From NCBI GenBank assembly GCA_036245805.1, contig BTRK01000001.1:22823087-22887086 (forward strand): a stretch of DNA of 64,000 nucleotides. Reading direction: 5' to 3'. Under the pieces are notes generated by a model. The model made no database searches and had not been told where the DNA came from. It was given only the letters and a program-made list of their open reading frames with translations. Of the stretch, positions 39,175-49,530 are shown in pieces; position 1 is the first letter of the stretch, and every line of letters starts with the position of its first letter. The position numbers were made by a program, and so were the translations under genes. Source of the stretch: Pristionchus mayeri. Its lineage: Eukaryota; Nematoda; Chromadorea; Rhabditida; Neodiplogasteridae.

Positions 39175-39377
39175 AAAAGTCACTGTTTCTGCTGCTACGA
39201 CGAGTCAAGCCAATTGAATGGAAGGGGAGACAATTGATCGATGGAATCTCTCTGTCCTTTTACTTCGTGCTATTTTGTGTTTCATGCAACTCTCAAACTC
39301 GTATACATCGCAATAATATTATTTTGTGACGATGATTTCGGATAGAGATATCTAGCGGGGAAGGGAAGGGGACTTCA

Positions 39378-42300
39378 TCATTTGCCTTTCTTCGGTTTTT
39401 GATTCTGCAATGCTCTCCTCTCTTCCCTCCTTCCTTCTTCTCCACTCACATAGTATCCAGGCAGATGACCAGCTAAAGAGACCGACTTGTGCGAATTCGA
39501 ACTCTCCTGATCCTTCTTCTTATCATTCTTAATCACTGACTTCTTTAGCAGGGTCGGATCATCTGTGTGACTCATCATCTGACCTCTCCGACTACCGTAT
39601 TCCCCACCTGTCAGTGTATTCTGGATGATACTTCCTGGTGCCTTTTCCACTTTGGGGGCCGACGAATTGTCCGATCGATTATCGGATCGATTGGAGGAAG
39701 GAGCTGATCCCGGCCCTCCTCTCGAGTTATCAGATCGATTGTCCGATGAGGGATTCGAACTCTCTTGCTGAGGAGGAGGAGGAGGCTTCAGAGGAGAAAC
39801 CGCGTCCTTGAAGTGCTGAAGAGATCAAAGATCAACTGAGAGGAAGGAGAGGGAGCACCTTCTGAGGCTCGACGTGACCCCAGTCCTTGCTGACTGCCAA
39901 CTTCTGGAAGTCCTGAGATTAACTGATCTTTGATCTTTGAAGATCTGGAATACCTTGTTCTGTTGATTCTGTGCATTCAAATAGTGGAGGGGAATATCGA
40001 AGTTCATGTAGCAGCTGGGCACGAAATCGGTTGAATCCTCGGAAGTGTGTTCTGTAGAGATCAAAGATCACGAGGTGGGAGAGAAGGGAGGGGAGGGACC
40101 TTTCTTCGAATGCTTGCTCATATTCTTGTGCTTCTTCTGTTTCGTAGTGTGCTTTGCAAGGGGACGAACAGATGGAGAGCGAGGCTTCCTGAAGGGAGAG
40201 AGAGAGATAGTTGAGGGGGGGGGGGGAGATCATCAAACCCGAATTGATTCTTTATTATTCGATCTCTCTCAGCTGGACTCGTCGGAGTGCCCTCAGTCTT
40301 TGTCGTCTTCTTATCCTTCAACCATATCACTCTACATTACTCAGGGAGGATTATACGCAGGAGAACGATAACTCCAGGGATACTGTAGATTGTAAATTCT
40401 TGATTACCGGCGATGGCGTGGGATGGTTGGTCGTGATGACCTGGAAGATCAAAGATCAATTGGGGAGGTCAATGACTCCTCACGTCTTCATTGATGATCT
40501 GTTCTGGTTTCTTCTTCTTTGCATTCGACCTATCCAGTAACTCCTTCTCTTCCCTCGTTGTCGGCGCTTTCCCAATGCACACTGGATCACATCTAAGAGT
40601 ACAGTAATCAGAGAATCGTTGTGAGAGACGACCAACTTGAAGAACTCTTCGGGTGCAGTGTAGAGTGGTAATACTCCCTTCTCCTTCATTGCTTTCCTCT
40701 GTGATCATCTCTCCTCCTCTACCGTACCCCTACCGTATCCCTCACATTGCACTCTGCTGCACTCTTGCTCTCCCACTCATACGAATCTTCGAATGGTGCC
40801 TTGTACTTCTTCCTGATCGCATCCAATGCAGCATGGATCCTCATGTAGTCTGGACGCCTGCAATCGATCGATAATCTCCCACCTTGACCTTCTACTCACT
40901 GGTACACGTCCAATCCCTTCAAATGCTTCGGAAATGAACTTCGTCTCCTCTGCAAGTATACAATCAGTTTATGATAAGGCAATTACAGTAACCTGGCATT
41001 CGCGTCATCAGATCTTCATCGCGCATGTGCAATTTCCTCAACTCGATTTGCTAAATGGATACGGTAGATTCAATCACTGTATCGATTGAATACATTCTTG
41101 TTGTCAGTTTCGAGCCAGGGAAGGCCGCAGTAGAGATCCATCATCATGTACAACCACGACCAGAGATCGTCCTTCCTCCCCTGCAGAGAATCAATGGGTG
41201 GGTGGAATCTGATGCCTCTTTTGTTTATGAAAATGTTTTATTCACCTGTTCCTTCTCTTCGTGCATCGAAGGGCTGGCGTATCGGAAGGTTCCACGAAAC
41301 TAAATATGAAAGTATGAATATTGATTTCTGAATTGGGAAGTGACCTCCAGTCTCGCTCTTGCTTTTCTCGGTATACACTTTCTACAATTGGGAGAGGGGG
41401 GATACGCGTATGCCCTGCAATGGTCTCTCCTCTTCCCTCTCCTCCTCCCTCTCCTCTTCCCTCTCCTCTTCCCCCTCCTCCCTCTACTAGAGTTCCCCAG
41501 ATTGGGCCATTCCGCCCAATCAGGCTTTCTCTGAGCGGTCAACTGGCCCAATTGGGCGCAAAACTGAACGACGCCCAGTTGGGCCGAATCCTTTGTTTGC
41601 CCAGTGGTGGTCATTTGAAACATATTTGAAAACCAATGAAATGGAGGAATGAACTTTCTCTCAATCTCATTTTGATATGTTATGTTGGAATGTGTTTCGG
41701 GTGTAATATAAAAGCACCGCCCTGGAGGAACGAGAATGAATGGGATGGGCGCCCAATGGGCGCCCAGACAATTCCTTTGTTCGAGCTGGGCAGATTGGGC
41801 AATATTCATCACGTTCAAATAATTATTGGGCGGACTGGGCGCCGACCAATCGAGGGAACTCTACCCTCTACCTCGCCAGTCCGAAATCGAGAATGTAGAC
41901 TACTCGAGCACAAGCTGGAGTAGTCGAGCATCCCAAGACAAAGTTCTGCGCCCACGTGCGGAGTGTCATTCCCTTGGGGAAGAATTTATCCTGAGAGTGA
42001 CGTCATTCCCTCTCTCTCTCTCCCCTCTCTACCTTGAGTCTCCTGAGGTTCTCTCCTAGCAGAGTGATAATCATGTAGCAGTAGTGCTTCTTCTTCGCTG
42101 ATCGGAATAATTCGGGCACGTGTGGTCTGATTCCATTCGCGTGCAATTCCTTCAGCACCGCAGTCTGCGATAGACATTGGGATACGGTAGGAGTACGTTA
42201 GGTCACCTCCAGTTTGAGATAATTGATCTCATCGTTGTTCGCTCGTTCGACCTTGAGTGCAGCCAGCTAGGGACCCCCAAGTAAAATTTTCAACTCGTGG

Positions 42301-43527
42301 TGTATTCGAAAGTGCAGTGCACGGGGGCTCTTTTCTACTCGCCCGCGAATTCAAATTGCCGTTATAAATTGGTTTTTATTAAATATTTCGATTTCTTCAA
42401 GGTGCCCCTATTCAGTTTTCGGTGAATAGAAAGTACAGATTGGTATGCGACTAATGAAAAATTTTGAAAGGATTCTGTATTTGCAAACATACTGAATTGC
42501 ACACTCATTTGAACCCACTTTTTATAAAGAATTGTCTAATGGACGTCTTACAGAGTGCCCCTCTTCAGTTATATCATTAATCGATTATGCGATGCCGAAT
42601 GAAGAGTTTACGACAAAATTGAGAAAATTGATATTTGCAAACCTTGTTTAAAAAATTAATATAATTAAATGTTTATTTTGAGCAATTACGGTAACTTTCG
42701 TCATAGGATAACTGAAATTTGAATTTATCGACGTTTATTGATCGAAATCAATTTATTCTCTGCTCAAAATAATATGTTTTTTGATATTTTGTGTGTATAT
42801 ATCAGTCAGTTTTGCTTATATATTATCATGTCGAATGACATCAGCCTTCGTTGATTGTGGTGACAGGGAGATGGTGCTCTTCCATTCGAAATTCTCCTTT
42901 TTTCAACCAAAATCATTAGTTACTCTATTGCTATCTATTTTGTCAGTAAATGAAAGGCATAATCGAAATATTATTGAAACTGTGAATGCAAAAAAATATG
43001 ACCCATCGAGAACGAGTTGACACACCGTTCCGCACGCAACGCACGAAATTCATGCGGGCGGCTTGCACTACATCACGAGGGGCGGGGCTTAGAGTGATCA
43101 CTTCATACTTACTCAAATTGAAATTTAATTAATTTCTAACAACGGCATTCAGATTCAGCATCGCCGATAACCTAATGGCCATGCAAAAATAATTTTTTGG
43201 AAGAATTTCACATTTTACTTGGGGGACCCTAGCAGCCAGCTGATTATCCTGCCAATTTCCGGATTTCAACAACAGCATTTTAGGGCAAAACCTTCAAATT
43301 CTGCACTTTGTACACGCTTCCAAAGCCTCCTTCATCCAGCTTGTTCACTATTTTCCTTTTTTCTCCTATTCTGGAATTTCGCCAATTACTGTACTCCAAA
43401 TCCTACAGTAACCCACATCTGTCCCATCTTGAACTTTCCCATCGCCGCCAATTCCTGCGCAGATTCTCGATTGACGCTTTCTGAGGTGTGAGATACAGTA
43501 TACCTGCTCGATCACCGCCTTATCCAT
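39378..43527 (-). CDS. TTBK/CK1-family protein kinase lacking the HRD segment
   Basis: Clear exons: 43347-43292 (glycine loop DEGGFGSVYKV), 42266-42207 (LAALKVERANN, with the ATP lysine), 42164-42033 (hinge region, HYCYMIITLLGENLRRLK), 41990-41872 (QNFVLG and DFGLAR), 41381-41345, 41299-41246 (FRGTFRYASPSM), 41180-41094 (GRKDDLWSWLYMMMDLYCGL), 41050-40993, then exons to 39378 with a Ser/Asn/Asp-rich tail. The order is that of nematode tau-tubulin-kinase-like enzymes, which phosphorylate Ser/Thr. Exon 41990-41872 joins TLRTWA directly to QNFVLG, so about 27 residues with the HRDxK catalytic loop are absent from the DNA. It may be a pseudokinase. The first exon (43527-43504, MDKAVIEQ) and the second are tentative because their phases do not fit cleanly. 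The last intron may be read through, giving only a longer Lys-rich end. Two transposons sit on its splice junctions. Confidence 0.85.
41488..41863. mobile_element. hAT-like MITE, 376 bp, on a 5' splice site
   Basis: Ends are inverted repeats: TAGAGTTCCCCAGATTGGGC on the left and, reverse-complemented on the right, TAGAGTTCCCTCGATTGG. Flanks are a perfect 8-bp duplication CCCTCTAC (41480-41487 and 41864-41871), the size made by hAT transposases. The interior is full of TTGGGC/GCCCAA repeats, typical of subterminal transposase-binding sites. No ORF of note. It sits directly after kinase exon 41990-41872. Confidence 0.9.
42268..43232. mobile_element. Non-autonomous TIR element, 965 bp, on a 3' splice site
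   Basis: Ends are 20-bp inverted repeats with one mismatch: TAGGGACCCCCAAGTAAAAT and TAGGGTCCCCCAAGTAAAAT. Flanks are a perfect 9-bp direct repeat GCAGCCAGC (42259-42267 and 43233-43241), consistent with an 8-bp hAT or a 9-bp Mutator duplication. The interior is A+T-rich, unlike its surroundings, and its 79-codon ORF has no transposase features. It lies at the start of kinase exon 42266-42207. Confidence 0.9.
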
Positions 43528-44438
43528 GTTGAGTATCGTGTAGTGATGTGACGATTACGAGTACGGTATCATAGATAGGAGAGAAGAACCAATCGATGGA
43601 ATGAGAATGGGACTGAATGAATGGAGAAGAGACGAGAACAAGAGGGGTAGAGAATATGCAGAGTTCATTCATTTTAATATTTGCCAGAAGGTTGATTTTG
43701 AATTAATTAAAGTGCAAATCAAGTGTTCATCTAATTGTCCTACTAATCAGATCATTGTACGATGGAGTGAGTGGGAGGATTCATTTCCTTGTCCTTATCA
43801 CGGATCGAATCTCTTGTGAAAGAGAGTTTTCTCTATCAAGATCTCCTCTAGTTCGACAGCCCTCATTTCGAAAGCCAGACTCCAGCTGAAGAGACATTCC
43901 AATTGTTTTTCGGATGATGTTTTATGAGGCGGTTCGGAATCTTCCCATCTGTCACTTGAATGTTGCTTGAGGGAAGGAGTGAATGGAGAACCATTACACT
44001 CGATGAGTCACACTGTCGGATATGATACTCAATCCATCGGATTCATTGGAATATTTCGAACTTTTACAAGTTCAATTATCATTTATCTACACACTGCATG
44101 AAATTATACCATGTTTGGGAGTACTGCAAAACAATGTGAAAGATCTCACTCGTAGCCACATCGACATATCTCTCCAATTGAACACTTCTTCTCATCCTCG
44201 AAATCTCCTTGATTCTTCTCCTCAATCTCTCAGCTGATCAGACTCCATCTTCCTAGAATGAGAGAACACATCTCCGCCCCCTATCCTTCCAGTATAAATT
44301 GCCCCTCCTAGAATGAAGCATCCACCTTCGCTCTATCACTTCCTATTTTCAATCCCTCATTTCTATCAACTCTTCGAGTGTTCTGTCTGACCCACCCTTC
44401 CTTCTACCGTACTCTTACCGTATCCATCTCTCTCCAGG
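43528..44438. other. Divergent intergenic region
   Basis: Upstream DNA shared by the minus-strand kinase and the plus-strand Cys-rich secreted gene. A TATAAA occurs at 44293-44298, about 140 nt before the latter's ATG. The sequence TCTCTCTCCAG directly before that ATG could be a trans-splice acceptor or an intron end. Nothing else recognised. Confidence 0.5.
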
Positions 44439-45708
44439 ATGAAGTGGGTAGTGGTCGTCGCTCTCTTCGGTCTCTCGGTCGCAGCGCAGCAGCAGTCCAA
44501 CAAGACCGCCGAGGCAAGTGATCTACTGACATTCTCGTCCTCAGCTATGATACCGTAGTCTGATCTACCGTACTCCTCAGGGAACGGTGCAGTCCGCGGA
44601 TGGTCGTCGTAGTCATCGTCGTCACAGAGACAGCGAGGAATCCTTCGAGGTGATTCTTCCTTCCCTTTTCTCAGCTAGAAATCCCTCTAGGACGATGACT
44701 TCTACACTCCTCAATACTACGCCGCCCCTGCTCAGAATGGATATGGACAGGTAATCGATCATCTTTGATCTCTTCCTTATCTTTGATCCCGTGGGAAAGG
44801 CTACGGATCTCCCAGGTAGGTCAGTGGTCGATAGGGGGATTAAGAATTGGAACCAAAGGAGAAGAAGACGTTCCCATTTCAGGCAGGAGCTGCTCCGTCT
44901 GGATCGTATGGAGTCGCCCAGGTGAGATCCTTCCCCCTCCTCCCTTGGAAGGGGATTGATTGCAGGACGCAGGGTACACTCAGTATGCTCCCGCCTATCC
45001 TCAGTATCCCGTCTACGAAGCCCTCCCTCCGAACTACGATGGTGAGCCCCCCCCCCCTCCCCCATCGAGTGAAGAGTCTCCCTCAGTGAACTACTGCTCC
45101 ATCCACGCTTCCTTCCCCATGACGGGAGGAGAGGAGAAAAGAGACAGAAGAGACGATGAGAACAGCGATGAATCTGATGGTATCCCACCCTGCTCTTTTC
45201 TTCTCCCTTCCTCTCTTCAGACTACGCTCGTTCTTCTCGTCGTCGTCATCGTGGAGGAAGACGTCATCGCAACCACAGATGGAACAGACAGACCTGCAGG
45301 CGAGTGACCCCTCCCTCCCCACTTCCCCCTCCCCCCCTCATCGCTCCTAATCCTCCTTCAGATTCACGGCGACATTCTCTCAGGAGACGTGCCAGACGTG
45401 CTGTCGTGTTTCCTCTCGTAACAACGACGCTGACCCCGTGAGTGATCTCCTCCTCTTCCCAGAGATCAAAGATCATTCATCCCAGTCCTCCATCACGGGT
45501 GCCCTCATGTTCTTCGCTCCATGGGACGAGTCCAGTGCCGTGAGTACCGTATCCTCCCTACCGTAATCTCCTCTCTTCCCATCAGGAGCACAATCTGAAG
45601 CGTGAGGTGCAGTGTGTCTGCTGTGCACCTCGTCGTCAGCAGGCGGTTGCTGCAGCTGCTGCAGCCTATGGCACCGCCCCTGCTGCTGCTGCACCCTCGA
45701 ACTACTGA
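44439..45708 (+). CDS. Small secreted Cys/Tyr/Arg/Ala-rich protein, family unknown
   Basis: Ten exons join in phase to 247 residues: 44439-44513, 44581-44649, 44691-44750, 44883-44921, 44966-45041, 45087-45179, 45221-45299, 45362-45437, 45486-45539, 45586-45708. The start MKWVVVVALFGLSVAAQ is a signal peptide. Then come Arg/His-rich acidic patches, a Tyr/Pro/Ala/Gln section (YTQYAPAYPQYPVYEALPPN), a second Arg/His-rich block (SSRRRHRGGRRHRNHRWNRQ), then Cys motifs TCRFTATFSQETCQTCCRVS and, after a spacer, QCVCCAPRR, and an Ala-rich end. Single Cys plus CxxCC plus CxCC suggests a disulfide-bonded module. The introns after 44513 and 45299 begin with GC rather than GT. I do not recognise the family; a cuticle or extracellular matrix role is a guess from composition. 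Confidence 0.8.
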
Positions 45709-46031
45709 TGAGCCACATTGGATATAGATCATATCGAATTGTTTCATTGTCTTATCTATCGATCGATAAACGATTGGTTTCTATCAGTGGCGAGAGAGAC
45801 ACGGGGTAGATCAAGGGGCAGGCTCTTCCCATCGATTGAGAGGAAGGTAGGAAGGGTGAAGGGAGATGGCATTCCCTCCCCTCAGTCCATTCATCGGCTC
45901 CTTCTTGTTCGTGCATCATTTACAATTATTTCCTCCTCATTCTTCTATCTGCTACTATGATTCCTCCTTCGTTCTCTCGTTGACTCCGTCGTCCTCTTCG
46001 TGTATTTCCTGTATTCTCCTCCATTCCAGTG

Positions 46032-47005
46032 ATGTGTAGAAGGAGGGAGGAGGACAAACTTTGTTCTCGGTGCAAGTACAAATCTCCCGAATGGTTGAAG
46101 AAAAGAAGGAGGAATGAAGAGAAGAAAGAAGAAGAGAAGCGTGAGGTGGAGAATCTCGTTGATAAGAAGAAATCAGAGAAGATGATCCAGAGGGTGCAAG
46201 AATTGTTTCGAGAGGAAGAAAAGGTGAGTCTCCGTGTGAATCCTTCCTTGCAATCAATAGACAAGGACCATTTACTATCCATTCAGACTAAGTCTTACGT
46301 GGATAAGGTGATGGCCAAGAGCAAGACTTGTATGTCTGAGAACGTCCTCAAACCAGGAGACCACATCGGGTGAGTAATTGATCTTTGATCTTCTTCGATG
46401 ATCTTTGATCCAACAGATGCTATCTTCGTCATATCTTCGATCTCCTCGAGGAAGGATCGGAGACGAAGTACAAGAAGTGAGTTGCACCCTCCCTATTCCC
46501 TCTCTTCATTTCTTTGTAGACCTTCCGAGTATGGATACTTCGTCAAGATCGTCAATTGTTTCCGTCATGAGAAGACTTTCGAATCTATTCTTTTTGATTG
46601 GATGAGTTATCTGATTGGACTCATGCCAGCAGAAAGATGGCGTTTCAATGAGACTTTCATTGTAAGTCATTCTATCCCATTGGATGAATTGTTATTGGAA
46701 GTCATTCTAACACCTTATTCTTGCAGATTCTCTTGAAGAGTAAGGTACGGCATCGGGAGCAGCAGAAGGTGGAAGAGAGGATTAAGTCTCTAATGAAAGC
46801 CAACGGGCAGAAGAATGAGGATGAAGAAGAGACTAGGAAGAGGGAGGAACTGAATACGGAAGGACATTCAGAGTGAGTCCATCTTTGATTTCCTTAGTAG
46901 AAGAATAGCAGTCTTTTGTTCGATAATTATTCCTCCTTCAGCCCCATCAATGGAAATATCGAGTACAAGAATAAAGTGAAGAGAGAAGAAGAGAAGAGGA
47001 AGTGA
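46032..47005 (+). CDS. Basic coiled-coil protein, family unknown
   Basis: Six exons in phase (46032-46223, 46287-46369, 46417-46476, 46520-46661, 46727-46872, 46942-47005) give 228 residues. The N terminus has LCSRCKYKSPEWLKKRRR followed by a Glu/Lys helix. The middle part is less charged, with aromatic residues (YGYFVKIVNCFRHEKTFESI, WMSYLIGLMPAERW), suggesting a small folded domain. The C-terminal third is again Glu/Lys-rich. No signal peptide or membrane segment. It starts 320 nt after the Cys-rich gene on the same strand, so the two may share an operon, though spacing is wide for one. The start is the first ATG after an AG that could be a trans-splice acceptor. Function not known. Confidence 0.75.
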
Positions 47006-47331
47006 AAGGCGAGATCCACCTTCCGTCGCATCTACTAATATCTAATATTCTGATCCTCCCCGAATATTTCAATTCGTAATATTGTTTATTTAACAATCGT
47101 TTACTCACATAGCTGATCCATGCATAATAATTGACGTGTTCCGTTTAAACGTATCAGAAGAATGATAAAATCATCTCATTCCATCATGCTTTTCGATAGT
47201 TAGTGTTTATATGTAACAATCTTTATTATTCGTTGAACTATTGAATCACAGTATCACAGAACCATGGTTCACTCTTACTATCACAGGTATCATTGACACA
47301 TCACTGGGCACTATTCTTTCTCCCGATCTCT
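47006..47331. other. Convergent 3' flank, A+T-rich
   Basis: Lies between the stop codons of the plus-strand coiled-coil gene and the minus-strand carbonic anhydrase. A minus-strand AATAAA at 47222-47227, about 105 nt past the anhydrase stop, is a plausible polyadenylation signal. Confidence 0.6.
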
Positions 47332-49025
47332 TCAGACCGCCTTGGTCGAGTAGACTTTCCTCGCATGGAGTCTCTGACATTCTCTCCAATTCTCGTCTGT
47401 CATCGTACTGAGAGTCTTCAACTGAAAGCACGTCGTTCCCTTGATCGGAAGAGGGAGGGACGAACTTGTGCCTCAGAGAAAGTGATCGGAGTCTGCATCA
47501 CAGTCCATACGACGCACTCAGAGAAGGGAGGAGTGGTGAGACCACCCAGGTAGGTGAAGTATCGAGTGAGACCTGAAGGGAGAGAGGAGGGGGGAGGGTA
47601 CTGTAGTCTACTGTACCTGATTTTGGAACGAGTCGCATGGGATCGAATGTGATGGGGATCTTCACTGCTTTGCGTGTTTTGTTGCTTTCCTCGATGTATT
47701 TGAGGAGTACTCCGAACTCCTGATTTGGTGCTCCCTTCTGCAATTCTTCTCTTCTCTAGGGGGATTCTCCACTTTTGTGCTTCATCTTTCCAGCTGATCG
47801 TTCTCTGAGTGAATTTGTTCGTTCTCTCACTAGTAAATGAACCCAACGGAAGATGTTTTCTGACTCTTTACTGGACACGCGAAGACTGAGGAGAAGGAAG
47901 TAGAGAACGAGCAGATGAATAACACTACAGTATCCCCTCCCCCCTACAGTAATCCTCCCCCTCACTTCGATGAGCACTCCGAGAACTGCCAATCCATCGC
48001 TCTTCTTGCAGGCTTCATCGGGAGCGAAATAACGAGTGTTCCAGTAGACGAAGTGAATCTGAACTCCTGCTCTTCCTTCTTCTTCTCCCCTTCTTCAATC
48101 TTCCGCCCTTCTTCCTCCTTCTCCCCTTCTTCCTCCTTCTCCCTCACCTCTCCATCGAATCTCTTCCCATCAATCGTGTGTTCAGATCCTCCCCAATGGG
48201 CGTGAAATTGAAGCAATCGATATGTACCAGTGAGATGAGATCCACGAATCACTCAAATCGTTCCCATTCAATTCATCGTTCGAGCAATTGAACTATTGGT
48301 TTTGTAACAAACTACTAATGAAGCCGATTCATCGACTGAAGTGTTTAGAAGGAAGTTGTTACCCGATGTGGAGTGTAGTCTGGCGGAGACCTTCCAGCAT
48401 CCTTCCTCGTTCACTGTCACTTCCACACAGTCTCCATGATTGAATCGAATGAGGAGGGGAGAACACTCAAAGAGAAGTATTCCCATCTTCTCTTATTTTC
48501 ATTCGCCCCTCTATCAGTTTACTTCAATAGTCTTCATCACAATAATAAAGGGCGAAAGTTACGAGTACAAATGTGTGGTAGGAGGGGGGGGGGGGAAGTA
48601 ATTCTCGCATGCCATAGCGTGACTCCCTTCCTCTCTCTCATCCATCACAACTTTCCGATATTCCCAGTATTCGTGCGAGCATTCCTAAATACTCCGCACG
48701 AATCTCTAAAGGCCGACGAAAGTAGAGAGTCCAAACTCCCATTTCCTTGTTCAGTTCAAACACTCAGTCCTCCTCCTCCTCCCCCTCTCGCTGTGACTTC
48801 TCCTACTTTCAAAGGTTGAGAAGCAGAGATCAAAGGATGGAGAAAGAAGGAAACCCTACGATGGAAACACGATGAGATATGAAAACAAGCACGAGCAAAG
48901 CGGATTTGACGGATGATTGAGTCATGTGGAGTGACCCTCACCTTCTCAGGACTTTGAATGGCTTTGCTGGTGGAGATGTCGATAGGCGACTGACGATTCT
49001 GCCCGTTGCTCCTCTTTGTAGACAT
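47332..49025 (-). CDS. Alpha carbonic anhydrase, probably intracellular
   Basis: Seven exons (49025-48942, 48465-48363, 48251-48148, 48058-47966, 47737-47617, 47572-47466, 47421-47332) encode 233 residues. RQSPIDI near the N terminus, zinc histidines in QFHAHWGG (two) and IHFVYW (one), and LTTPPF with the gatekeeper Thr are all present, so it should hydrate CO2 to bicarbonate. It is shorter than typical (about 245-260) because the usual WGY-containing N-terminal segment is not seen, and no signal peptide precedes it. The exon starting at 48465 uses a TTTGAG acceptor. Intron 48059-48147 is almost pure purine. A second carbonic anhydrase lies just upstream on the same strand. Confidence 0.93.
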
Positions 49026-49530
49026 CCTCTGAGAGATGATGAATTGAGGATGAAGACAAGGGAGGAGAATGAAGGAAGAGGGATGAAAGCACGTGAAATC
49101 AATTATGACTCTCTAAAAAGAGTGGAAGATGGTTAGTCTGGAGAGGGCGTGAGAAGCAGTGAGTGATGTAGAAAGGTACTCATTAGAAGGGAGAAGAAGA
49201 AGGACTGGTCACGGAGTCCTCCCATAGAAGAATTCCCCAGAGAGACAAAAGAAGAAAACAGATTATCGAGGCATTTGAACAAGATCTCCGATTGGCTCTT
49301 TTCTCATCATCAAAGGAGAGTCGTAGAATGAGTTTATCGCGTATTTTCTTAAGCACGGGTTTCGAAGTAGACACAAAGTATTCTGTAGATGCCTTAAGTG
49401 AGGGAATGTTGTCAAATCTAACGAAAATAACGAGTTGAGCTAACAAGTACTCTATCCATTCTTTAAAGCGATACTGTACATGTTGATAGAGCCGGGAATT
49501 TCGGGGATCCGTCAATTGGGAGTCTCTCAA

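Noticed and set aside
42781..43020. 79-codon ORF inside the 965-bp element
   Set aside because: No transposase motif; A+T-rich chance ORF in a non-autonomous element.
48059..48147. In-frame extension of the carbonic anhydrase by an EEEG-rich insert
   Set aside because: Reading through leads to the wrong frame for IHFVYW; splicing restores the third zinc histidine, so it is an intron.
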